A stretch of DNA of 12,400 nt from Candidatus Omnitrophota bacterium (lineage in GTDB: Bacteria > Omnitrophota > Gorgyraeia > Duberdicusellales > 4484-171), in contig JAMWDA010000030.1 of NCBI GenBank assembly GCA_023818995.1, forward strand, positions 1 to 12,400. Reading direction: 5' to 3'. The notes below the pieces were generated by a model that saw only the letters and a program-made list of their open reading frames with translations, had not been told where the DNA came from and searched no databases. Within the stretch, counting starts at the first letter, position 1. Every line of letters begins with the position of its first letter. Shown piece after piece: positions 1 through 6,000 of the stretch. A program made the translations under genes and the position numbers.

Positions 1-751
1 TTTCACCTATAGAAACTTCTTTTTGAGTGGCAATATTTATATCTTCACCTATAGTTTTTTCTGAAAGAAAAATTCGGATAAATCCCTGCACGGTATCTTT
101 AACATAAACCATATCTCTTTTGGGAGTTAACGAACCCAATTTTATTTCTTTATTACCGGAAAGAATCTGAGTCAATATTGTAGGAATAACCGCTCTTGCT
201 GATTGTCTCGGTCCATAGGTATTAAATGGCCTAACAATAGTGACTGGTAAACCAAAACTACGATAGAAAGATTCAGCTAAAGCATCGGCACCTATTTTGG
301 TTGCAGAATAGGGTGATTGCCCACAACGAGGATGTTTCTCATCTATCGGCACATACTGTGCTGTTCCGTAAACTTCGCTTGTGGAAGTATGAAACACCCT
401 CTTAATATTATAATTCAAGCAAGCTTGTAATAAGTTCAATGTCCCTTTAACGTTAACCTCTACAAAGGGATGCTGGTCATAGTAAGAGTAGGGAATAGAA
501 ATCAAAGCAGCTAAATGAAAAACTACATCTACACCCTTTACCGCTCTACAAACACTATCAAAATCTCTTATATCAGCAGTAATTATCTCTATATCGTCTT
601 TAAACCCAGAAGTATCTAACCAACCCCATAAGTTCCTTGAAGAATACCTAACCATGGCACGCACATAGTAACCCTCTCTAACTAACTCTTCGCAAAGGTG
701 AGAACCAATAAATCCACCTGCTCCTGTAACTAAAATTTTTTCTTTAGCCAT
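1..751 (-). CDS. legB: LegB-like NAD-dependent 4,6-dehydratase (extended SDR), N-terminal 250 codons, runs off the window
   Basis: Reading from the ATG at 751, 250 codons stay open to base 2; the C-terminus lies outside the window. The Rossmann NAD-binding loop TGAGGFIGSH is at residues 9-18. TSTSEVYGTAQ (122-132) carries the dehydratase active-site T-S-E triad, and the SDR catalytic pair Y148/K152 sits in YSATK. RPFNTYGPRQSARAVIP (174-190) and NLWGWLD (40-46) are typical of LegB-type UDP-sugar 4,6-dehydratases, which remove water from a UDP-HexNAc in the cytoplasm to start legionaminic or related nonulosonic and di-amino sugar synthesis. The family call rests on recognised motifs; the exact substrate is inferred, and a related UDP-glucose epimerase/dehydratase remains possible. 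The start codon has no Shine-Dalgarno sequence and lies just 11 nt below a perfect -10 box, so translation is probably from a near-leaderless mRNA. A role in surface glycan or in glycosylating pilins is conceivable but not shown. Confidence 0.85.
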   Translation of the reverse strand, partial: MAKEKILVTGAGGFIGSHLCEELVREGYYVRAMVRYSSRNLWGWLDTSGFKDDIEIITADIRDFDSVCRAVKGVDVVFHLAALISIPYSYYDQHPFVEVNVKGTLNLLQACLNYNIKRVFHTSTSEVYGTAQYVPIDEKHPRCGQSPYSATKIGADALAESFYRSFGLPVTIVRPFNTYGPRQSARAVIPTILTQILSGNKEIKLGSLTPKRDMVYVKDTVQGFIRIFLSEKTIGEDINIATQKEVSIGE

Positions 752-762
752 AAATTTAATTA

Positions 763-791
763 ATTATATCATATAATAAATAATTTGTAAA
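763..791 (-). promoter_or_regulatory. Sigma70-type promoter of the legB-like gene, near-leaderless
   Basis: On the minus strand TTTACA (786-791) is followed after exactly 17 bp by TATAAT (763-768). Only 11 nt separate the -10 box from the ATG at 751. With transcription starting 6-7 nt below the -10 box, the 5' leader would be about 5 nt, and there is no Shine-Dalgarno motif. The dead IS begins only about 15-30 bp upstream of the -35 box. Confidence 0.7.
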
Positions 792-819
792 AAAACTAAA
801 AGAATAGATGATATACTGA

Positions 820-833
820 AAATTGTGTAAATT
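820..833. repeat. IS left terminal inverted repeat core
   Basis: AAATTGTGTAAATT is a perfect 14-base inverted match to AATTTACACAATTT at 2211-2224. This GTGTAAA core is typical of IS256-family ends and is the presumed transposase binding site. The full repeat probably extends outward to about 807, though that outer part is degenerate. Confidence 0.8.
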
Positions 834-931
834 GGTTTTTCAAGGAGCTTAAATAATATGGTTCAATGGAAAACAGACGTCTTAAAACGTAAATATGGGC
901 GATTTTCGCAACCAAAATCTTGAAAACCAAT
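831..931. repeat. Long-range inverted repeat and small hairpins in the IS leader
   Basis: ATTGGTTTTTCAAG (831-844) and CTTGAAAACCAAT (919-931) are complementary over 13 bp with one bulged T, enclosing 74 bp. Inside or next to it are GCGA-TTT-TCGC (899-909) and, just beyond, AAAAGG-TGTAT-CCTTTT (934-950). They lie in the untranslated leader between the IS end and the transposase start. Such leader structures in insertion sequences often block translation or transcription that reads in from outside; that role here is inference. Confidence 0.5.
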
Positions 932-1004
932 AAAAAAGGTGTATCCTTTTGGTTTAAAGCAATAACAACCCCGCCTCTAAGGGCCAAAAGAAGGAGTTAG
1001 ACCC

Positions 1005-2230
1005 ATACAGTATTTGGTCTTTGATGCTAATCTAACACAGAGATGGCGCAGAGTAAAGGAATTTGTTAACAGCTGCTCGGATGCTCATTCCTCGACCGAT
1101 ATCAAAAAACATACAAGCTTACTTGTTAAAGAGCTTATTCAAATAACTATGGATGAAAAAATGGTTAACTATACTAATGCTAAAAAACACCAAAGAACAA
1201 CTAATCGCTTAGATTACCGTAATGGCTATTACTACCGCAACCTTGATACGGAACTAGGTCCTATTGATAAACTTAAACTCCCACACTCACGTTTAAGCTT
1301 CTTCAAAACAAAAGTCTTTGACTATTACCAGAGAAGGCAAAAAGATGTTAATGAAACTATCTGTAAAGCCTTTATTAATGGATATCTACACGCAATTTAT
1401 GTAATTCTCTCAAGCCTATCCTTCAGACAACCTTTTCCGCCTCCACTGTATCACGTATTACAAAGAGCTTAGACACGAAAGTAAAAGAATTCCATAAAAG
1501 TAAGCTTTTAGATGAATATCAATTCCTGTTCTTAGACGGCATAACTCTCAAGGTTAAAAACAGCCTTAAATCCTTTAAGAAACTAGTTTTAGTTGCTTAC
1601 GGTATCACTGTCTTGGGAAAGAAAGAGCTTATTTCTTTTAGAATTGCTTCTTCTGAAAGTCAAGCCTCGTGGGAATCGTTCCTTAATGACTTATACGCAA
1701 GGGGTCTTAAAGGAGATAATCTTAAGCTTGTTATTACTTAAGGCTGTAAAGGTCTACACTCTGCTTTAGATGTGGTATATGCCTATACCAAAAGACAACA
1801 CTGCTGGGTGCATAAGCTAAGAAACGTATCTGGCTATTTGAAAAAGAGCAACCAGAAACAAGTAATTGCTGAAGCAAGATGTATCTATAACGCTGAAACA
1901 AAGCGCCAAGCAGTTAAACGTTTTAAATACTGGAAAGATCACTGGGAGAAAAAGTATCCTAAAGCGATTAAGTGCCTTGAGAAAGACCTTGATGAGCTGT
2001 TTAACTTCTTAGAGATACCTTTGCTGGATAAATACAAGGCTCTTATTAGAAAACGTATCAGAACTACTAATGTCATAGAGCGTGCTTTCAGGGAAGTTCG
2101 TAGGCGTGCCAGACCTATTAGTGGCTTTACTAACGAAGATAGTGTTAACCGTATTATTTATGCGGTTATTACTCGTTTAAACAACAATTGGCTGGATACA
2201 CCCTTAAAAGAATTTACACAATTTATTTGA
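1005..2230 (+). pseudogene. IS256-family DDE transposase, inactivated by frameshift and nonsense mutation
   Basis: Repaired on paper, this is a full-length transposase of about 408 residues, normal for the family. First catalytic Asp: FLFLDGITLKV (codons around 1530-1560). Zinc-like C-x2-H: CWVHKLRNV (about 1803-1829). Catalytic Glu: TTNVIERAFREVRRR (about 2065-2110). There are three lesions. An AAGGAG ribosome site at 991-996 is followed 8 nt later by ATA (1005-1007), where an ATG is expected; the only later start, TTG at 1014, is too far from it. One base, apparently a T in GGATATTCTACA, is missing near 1386, so the frame moves from the 1014 register to the 1772 register; correction restores GYSTRNLCNSLK. 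Then TAA at 1739-1741 replaces the second catalytic Asp in VIT-D-GCKGL. The frames left standing are 1014-1472 and 1772-2230. The protein cannot be functional. Confidence 0.9.
2211..2224. repeat. IS right terminal inverted repeat core
   Basis: AATTTACACAATTT is the perfect complement of 820-833. It is translated as the last residues of the transposase (EFTQFI), so the coding sequence runs into the right end of the IS. The outer tip is probably near 2237. Confidence 0.8.
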
Positions 2231-2232
2231 CG

Positions 2233-2460
2233 TTACCCTTGCTTAATACGGACTGATATAGGCACATCGTATCCAGTTTTGTCTTCTTCTTTATAGCATT
2301 CTTTAAGCAGGGTTTCATCTATTTTGGGAAATCTTTATCTTAAGTAAAGATTTTGTCTCGCTATTCTTCTTTCTATTTTAAAAAATCAAACCTTAAATAG
2401 ATTAGAGGCGTAAGGTGGATACCATGTGCTTTTATTGTTCTTAAAAATGTAATACATCAT
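2233..2460 (-). pseudogene. Decayed coding remnant of unknown family, abutting the IS
   Basis: From ATG at 2460 one frame runs 75 codons to TAA at 2233-2235, broken by an internal TGA (about residue 25) and TAA (about residue 41). Between the stops the sequence looks protein-like, e.g. KIERRIARQNLYLR and KIDETLLKECYKEEDKTGYD. I do not recognise the family. Its last few codons fall inside the inferred right IS tip, so the IS probably cut it off, and the missing C-terminus is not recognisable left of the IS. It may belong with the remnant at 2513-2721, with frame changes between them. The two in-frame stops of different types and the good composition favour decay over chance, but chance cannot be excluded for 75 codons in AT-rich DNA. 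Confidence 0.3.
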
Positions 2461-2512
2461 AAGGTAAATTGTTCACCGTAACCAGCTATAGAGGAACTTT
2501 ATAGCGATTATG

Positions 2513-2721
2513 CTATTTTTGCTCTTCACGCTTAATAACTTTAATTTCATATCCATTATCAACATATTCTTTCTTTAGGTTTATAAGGTGTGAATGGATG
2601 ATATTTGTTACAATTGCAGTTAAGTTTACCAGATTAGTGGTAAAATAGCTTAATTTGTAACTTTCACCGTAACTTCGCCGTATACTCAAATTCTTCAATA
2701 GCAAATCTGGGGGTGATAATT
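2513..2721 (-). pseudogene. Short reading frame or gene remnant, unknown function
   Basis: An open frame runs from after a stop near 2722 to TAG at 2513. Its only plausible start is TTG at 2704, giving 63 residues, and no Shine-Dalgarno motif precedes it. The product would have a helical middle (NLVNLTAIVTNIIHSHLINL) and a charged tail (EIKVIKREEQK), with no family I can name. Reading on past the TAG in the same frame gives further coding-like residues (HNRYKVPL, then another stop). Together with 2233-2460 this suggests one minus-strand gene in decay. It could also be a genuine small ORF trailing the pilus operon, whose last stop is about 50 bp upstream; no promoter or terminator is visible between them. 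Confidence 0.25.
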
Positions 2722-2772
2722 AAAAGAAGGTAGCTAATTTTTAATCTCTCGGGATATAAGTTAGAAACCTCA

Positions 2773-4404
2773 TCATTTCCACCAAGCACCTCTTTGCGCT
2801 TCTACTGTCCAAGGAGTAAAAGGGGGCATATTATTAACATCAAAGTCTGTATCATAATCCCAGTTTCTATTGGGAGCTTTGTATTGGGGATTTCCGTATT
2901 GCCAAGCACCTTGTGCAATTTGACTATTCCAAAGTTCCACAAAAGAACCTCTAATATATAGTGTCTTACCCGACCAATCTTCATGGAGGCGGGGATAATT
3001 TTCTAACCCACCATTGTAATGACCCGAAGTCGTATTATCTACACCAGCAATGAAGGCAGTGTTAACCGTGGTATTAGTAGCAATTCTATTACTTAAACTT
3101 TTTCTACTGTTTGAATCATCCCAATTATTTGAAAGAAGGTTTACCGAATCACAAATTACTGCCGTGGGCTTTTTGTTAATTGTATTATAATCACCTTGTA
3201 TGTAAATAGGATCATTAGAAACAACTGTTAACCCACAGCTCCTATAAATCTGCGAGCCATTAATCAATCGTACCCCTGGTTCTTCAGTAATACCTGCGTC
3301 ATCTCTAGTAGCATAGATTAGGCCATTATCTGGTAAATGATTAGGATAACCTTGGTATCCACCATCTTCACCCGCTAACTTCTTAAGGTCAATATTAGTC
3401 ATACGAATATATTTACCTTCTCGGTTATTATAAAAATTAGTAGTGGTTGTAATAGTTCCTACGGGAATGTCCACTCCTTCTACTAAGATTCTATCTCTCT
3501 TCCTAATCGTACCATTCTCTATCGTCAAACCGGCATTATTTGCATAATAACCATCGGGCTGAATAGAACCTACAAGAGGTGTAGAAATCTTAGTTACACC
3601 ATGAACACTACTTTTTACTGTCCCATTCCAGCGGGTTTGAGATTCTGTAAGCCAATCAGGACTATCACTATCTAAACCATCCATATTAAAGTAAGCACCT
3701 GTGCCTGCTTTCCTAATTCTTACATCACCACCAGCCTCTTCAGGTCTATCCTTACGTTTATTATAAATATTACCTGCTGAACGCACATATTCACTATTAA
3801 GCGTAAGCGTATTGTAGGAATCTAAATACATATCCTTATTGCTATGAATTCTTCCACTAAGATTCATATTGGGTCCGGGTAATATCTCCAAATCATCAGC
3901 ATAAAATACTACATATTGAAATATATAGATTAGTCTTAAGACAATCGCTTGATTGAGCGTTATGGTTATACTGCTATTTTGGGGGTGTTGGCAAGTAGAA
4001 CTTACAATATAAGTTTTTACACCCACAGTAGTACCATCGGGATCGGTAATTTGACGTATATTTGGTTCAGCTTCGGTTATGAAGGAATTAACTTGCACAC
4101 CTGTAGGAAACGCAGGTGATTCTGTATAAATAGTATTTATTGTCCCTGTCTCAGGATAACGAGTAACATTTGGTTGGATCTGAAAATTAGCTATAGCATA
4201 GATAAATTGATTTATTGCCTCCTCTATTCCTCCTTCAGCTAAGTAAAATACTTCCTTTTCCAGTCTTTGCCGGTCAATCAGACGTTTCTCATTTATAACT
4301 TTATCAAAAAGAGGAAGAGATAAAATTGTGAAAAAAACAATAATCATATAAGTCAAGAGGAGTGCCTGAGCTTTATTGCCTATTTTTTTAGTTCTATGTA
4401 GCAT
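2773..4404 (-). CDS. PilX-like pilus assembly protein with DUF4900-type region
   Basis: The 543-residue protein starts with a short basic segment, then one membrane helix (about 13-33, AQALLLTYMIIVFFTILSL), then FYLAEGGIEEA (53-63). That is the signature of PilX N-terminal proteins, where a hydrophobic helix is followed by the A-E-x-G-x-E-x-A motif. It lacks the G-FTLIE prepilin site. Residues about 163-205 (VVFYADDLEILPGP, then LSGRIHSNKDMYL) resemble DUF4900-type regions, recognised from memory. The rest is a large beta-rich, Asn/Thr-rich extracellular region, much longer than a classical PilX of roughly 200 residues. It is probably a minor-pilin complex or tip subunit, anchored in the inner membrane before assembly. 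It is the last of three pilus genes, 21 nt after the previous stop. A GAGGA motif lies about 15 nt before the ATG, rather far, so the start is probable rather than certain. Confidence 0.75.
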   Translation of the reverse strand: MLHRTKKIGNKAQALLLTYMIIVFFTILSLPLFDKVINEKRLIDRQRLEKEVFYLAEGGIEEAINQFIYAIANFQIQPNVTRYPETGTINTIYTESPAFPTGVQVNSFITEAEPNIRQITDPDGTTVGVKTYIVSSTCQHPQNSSITITLNQAIVLRLIYIFQYVVFYADDLEILPGPNMNLSGRIHSNKDMYLDSYNTLTLNSEYVRSAGNIYNKRKDRPEEAGGDVRIRKAGTGAYFNMDGLDSDSPDWLTESQTRWNGTVKSSVHGVTKISTPLVGSIQPDGYYANNAGLTIENGTIRKRDRILVEGVDIPVGTITTTTNFYNNREGKYIRMTNIDLKKLAGEDGGYQGYPNHLPDNGLIYATRDDAGITEEPGVRLINGSQIYRSCGLTVVSNDPIYIQGDYNTINKKPTAVICDSVNLLSNNWDDSNSRKSLSNRIATNTTVNTAFIAGVDNTTSGHYNGGLENYPRLHEDWSGKTLYIRGSFVELWNSQIAQGAWQYGNPQYKAPNRNWDYDTDFDVNNMPPFTPWTVEAQRGAWWK

Positions 4405-4425
4405 AATTAATTTTTTTATCCTCTT

Positions 4426-5013
4426 TCATTGATTCCTTAACTTCACTATAGAGGTAACGCTTATAGATACAGTTCTATTTTGTGGTGTAAGTTTTTCTAA
4501 TTTAAGAACAATCTTTAACTCATTATTATACAAAACAGGGTTAATAGAATTATCCTCAAATTCTATTGAAGCCACATTGTTAGCTATAACATATTTATTA
4601 CCTTTTTCTAAACGACGTAATTGTCTTAACCCAGGCACATATTGATATTGGATTTTATTACTTTTATCCCATTCGGTGTTACCAATATCATCGATAATTA
4701 GTCCGTTACCATCTATGTCAATTGGTAAATAGAAATCAACAGAGTTATTATTAGGTTTAGATGGTATAGATAAATTGGGAGAAGGGATTTCAGGTGAAGT
4801 GCGTGTTGTATTTTGTAATTCTTGCCTCATATAATTCATCGCATTACGAGCAATAGAGCGTAAATCACTCTGATTAGTGATTAATTGCCAAAGGTTTGAG
4901 CCTTGTATGAAGAAAGATAACATTATTGCACTTATAACAGCTAATATGCTCGCTGACAAAAGCACTTCTATCAGTGTAAAACATTTCTCTATTTTAATAT
5001 GCTTTAAGTTCAT
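4426..5013 (-). CDS. PilW/GspJ-like minor pseudopilin
   Basis: The 195-residue protein has a class III prepilin leader: a basic stretch (NLKHIKIEK), then C-FTLIEVLLSASILAVISAI. The mature N-terminus would be F12, with the conserved Glu at +5 (E16) and a 20-residue helix embedded first in the membrane and later in the pilus core. The residue before the cut is Cys11, where Gly is nearly universal. The region after the helix (SNLWQLITNQSDLRSIARNAMNY) is the usual PilW/GspJ alpha-helical spine, and the C-terminal half is a beta-rich head ending in strand-like repeats. It follows the PilV-like gene by only 7 nt without a clear Shine-Dalgarno, suggesting translational coupling. Its role would be priming or capping a type IV pilus or type II secretion pseudopilus. 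The family is clear; which of the two machines it serves is not decidable here. Confidence 0.8.
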   Translation of the reverse strand: MNLKHIKIEKCFTLIEVLLSASILAVISAIMLSFFIQGSNLWQLITNQSDLRSIARNAMNYMRQELQNTTRTSPEIPSPNLSIPSKPNNNSVDFYLPIDIDGNGLIIDDIGNTEWDKSNKIQYQYVPGLRQLRRLEKGNKYVIANNVASIEFEDNSINPVLYNNELKIVLKLEKLTPQNRTVSISVTSIVKLRNQ

Positions 5014-5020
5014 TTTATTC

Positions 5021-5434
5021 TTATCTTGTCCGCTTAGTAACTAAGTATTTTGTCCGAGTTTGACCTCTTCTGTCGTTCCAACTTACACTTACCATAATTT
5101 CTAAAGGATCGCTGTTTTGGTCAACGTAGGTTACTACGATATGTTCATCTGTTAAAACATAGCCACCTACGATTGTAGAATATTCTTTACCTATTGGACC
5201 ATCAGAAACGCCGTTAGGGAAATCTACTATTATATTACTAAAAGGTGTGCATTTAATTGCTTCCATCATATTGGTTAAATCCGCCATAGCAATAGTCTCC
5301 TCTTTATTTATTTCTGATAAACTAAGACACACCAGATAAAATTGTATTATAGCTACAGCAGCAAAGATAATAATTGTGATTGCGATTAGTATTTCTACAA
5401 GAGTTATGCCACTTCTCTTCCTTTTAATTTTCAT
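5021..5434 (-). CDS. PilV/GspI-like minor pseudopilin
   Basis: The 137-residue protein has a very clear prepilin leader: KIKRKRSG then ITLVEILIAITIIIFAAVAII. Cleavage after Gly9 leaves Ile10 at +1 and the conserved Glu14 at +5. The helix and the following segment (LVCLSLSEINKEETIAMADLTNMMEAIK) match PilV/GspI proteins, and the C-terminal part is a small beta-sheet head (VSWNDRRGQTRTKYLV). It would be processed by a prepilin peptidase (not in this window), sit in the inner membrane and join the tip complex of a type IV pilus or pseudopilus. It is the first gene of the operon with the PilW- and PilX-like genes. GAGGGA lies 6 nt before the ATG, which supports this start, and a candidate promoter lies just upstream. 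Confidence 0.82.
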   Translation of the reverse strand: MKIKRKRSGITLVEILIAITIIIFAAVAIIQFYLVCLSLSEINKEETIAMADLTNMMEAIKCTPFSNIIVDFPNGVSDGPIGKEYSTIVGGYVLTDEHIVVTYVDQNSDPLEIMVSVSWNDRRGQTRTKYLVTKRTR

Positions 5435-5453
5435 ATTTATCCCTCTAATATAA

Positions 5454-5482
5454 AGTATAATATAAAAATCAGATCAAAACAA
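5454..5482 (-). promoter_or_regulatory. Candidate sigma70 promoter of the pilus operon
   Basis: On the minus strand TTGTTT (5477-5482) and TATACT (5454-5459) are separated by 17 bp. The ATG of the PilV-like gene (5434) lies 19 nt below the -10 box, with the GAGGGA ribosome site between them. The leader would be short, about 12 nt. The -35 match is partial, three of the six consensus bases in a row. Confidence 0.55.
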
Positions 5483-5568
5483 TGTATATTTACTGCCGGT
5501 ATAAAAATGGTAAAAGATATTGTCTCCCTTTTCTTTTACCCTAAAGTTCTTAGAGAAGGCTAATTTAA

Positions 5569-5639
5569 TATATCAAACTATTCCACTCCCCGCTTAGCGT
5601 TTCCGGTATGAATACGGTAACTGGGCATAATTTGATATA
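5569..5639. repeat. Structured inverted repeat with two inner hairpins
   Basis: TATATCAAA (5569-5577) and TTTGATATA (5631-5639) form a perfect 9-bp outer stem. Inside are CGC-TTA-GCG (5591-5599) and CCG-g-TAT-GA-ATA-CGG (5603-5617, one bulged G). The whole 71-nt unit can fold as a three-arm structure on either strand. It lacks the T-loop, D-loop and anticodon-arm pattern of a tRNA on both strands. It lies about 90 bp upstream of the pilus promoter. Function unknown. Confidence 0.4.
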
Positions 5640-5643
5640 GTGG

Positions 5644-5678
5644 AGTTCTATAAGATAGTAAAATTTAAGAATAGAACT
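5644..5678. repeat. 8-bp inverted repeat
   Basis: AGTTCTAT (5644-5651) and ATAGAACT (5671-5678) are perfectly complementary across a 19-nt AT-rich loop. The repeat begins directly after the 71-nt element and may be an operator-like site or part of the same structured region. There is no T-tract on either side, so it is not a convincing terminator. Confidence 0.35.
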
Positions 5679-5772
5679 GATTTATGAAAAATTCTTATAC
5701 TTATCAACTGTCCTTTAACTTAGAAAAACTTAATAACTAAATAAAATAATTTAAGTTAACCCCAAAATGTCC

Positions 5773-5812
5773 CAACCTTCTAAAGGATCCTCTTTACTAC
5801 CCGTAGAGGTTG
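5773..5812. other. Compact 40-nt three-way-junction sequence
   Basis: CAACCT (5773-5778) pairs with AGGTTG (5807-5812). Within lie TAAAG-GATCCT-CTTTA (5781-5796) and CTA-CCCG-TAG (5797-5806), back to back. Apart from the two hairpin loops and the dinucleotide TC at 5779-5780, every base is paired, which is tight for a random 40-mer. It can form on either strand. I match it to no riboswitch, ribozyme or IS end that I know. It lies in the gene-free interval between the pilus operon and the amidohydrolase gene. Confidence 0.35.
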
Positions 5813-5974
5813 ATCTTTACTTTTTATTTGATATTACCATAAAATAACGATGTCAATATAATTAGAGACTTTCATATTTAGGTGTTCTTAAAAAAGAGTA
5901 ATACGCTTAAGCATAACTGTTTGTTTCTTTACAACCATTAGGATATGCTCTTTCCCTTTTCAAGAAAATTTTTA

Positions 5975-5993
5975 TCTAAAAATAGTTTCTAGA
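5975..5993 (-). terminator. Weak hairpin after the amidohydrolase gene, possible terminator
   Basis: TCTA-A-AAA (5975-5982) pairs with TTT-C-TAGA (5986-5993) around a 3-nt loop, with one A/C mismatch, 7 nt past the stop codon of the last cluster gene. On the minus strand it is followed by TAAAAATTTTC, not a clean T-run. The stem is AT-rich and probably weak, so this is only the best candidate for the end of the polyketide operon. Confidence 0.25.
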
Positions 5994-6000
5994 GAGGAAT

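Larger units (their letters stand above)
807..2237 (+). mobile_element. Defective IS256-family (Mutator-type) insertion sequence
   Basis: The element carries one transposase reading frame (see the pseudogene) between inverted ends. The conserved subterminal core AATTGTGTAAATT is at 821-833 and its complement AATTTACACAATT at 2211-2223. In IS256 itself an AATTGTGTAAA core lies about 14 bp inside each tip, which would place the tips here near 807 and 2237. The outer 14 bp of the two ends match poorly, so the exact borders are inferred. I found no 8-9 bp target duplication in either flank, which suggests an old insertion or rearranged flanks. It sits between the legB-like promoter and decayed coding sequence. 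The right-hand end repeat overlaps the transposase C-terminus (residues EFTQFI), a common IS256-family arrangement. Confidence 0.8.
5435..6000. other. Gene-free interval between the pilus operon and the amidohydrolase gene
   Basis: No frame with a credible start or coding character spans this AT-rich stretch on either strand. It holds the pilus promoter at its left end, three foldable elements (5569-5639, 5644-5678, 5773-5812), and a weak hairpin at the 3' end of the amidohydrolase gene (5975-5993). A TTGACA-like box on the minus strand near 5850 has TAATAT only 14 bp below it, too short for a normal promoter. The 5813-5970 part shows nothing I can name. Confidence 0.6.

Noticed and set aside
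796-987. 63-codon minus-strand frame
   Set aside because: It lies across the IS left end and leader, has no ribosome site or coding character, and is explained by the inverted-repeat leader of the IS.
2387-2389. TGA read as an amino acid (alternative genetic code)
   Set aside because: TGA is the natural stop of several intact genes here (GspJ-like, PilX-like, radical SAM, cyclase), and TAA also interrupts the same remnant.
2802-2984. 60-codon minus-strand frame
   Set aside because: An alternative frame inside the PilX-like gene.
5569-5639. tRNA or tRNA-like gene
   Set aside because: Length of 71 nt and arms fit superficially, but there is no GGTTCRA T-loop, no D-loop GG, no 5-bp anticodon stem, and the outer stem is 9 bp.
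5569-5639. Integron attC site
   Set aside because: The GTTRRRY/RYYYAAC core sites are absent at the ends and no integrase or cassette is nearby.
5773-5812. Known riboswitch or hammerhead ribozyme
   Set aside because: Core motifs such as CUGANGA/GAAA or the c-di-GMP aptamer consensus are missing, and no gene follows directly in the right place.
5830-5860. Minus-strand TTGACA promoter in the gene-free region
   Set aside because: The nearest -10-like box is only 14 bp away and no gene starts within several hundred bases downstream except the pilus operon, which has a closer promoter.
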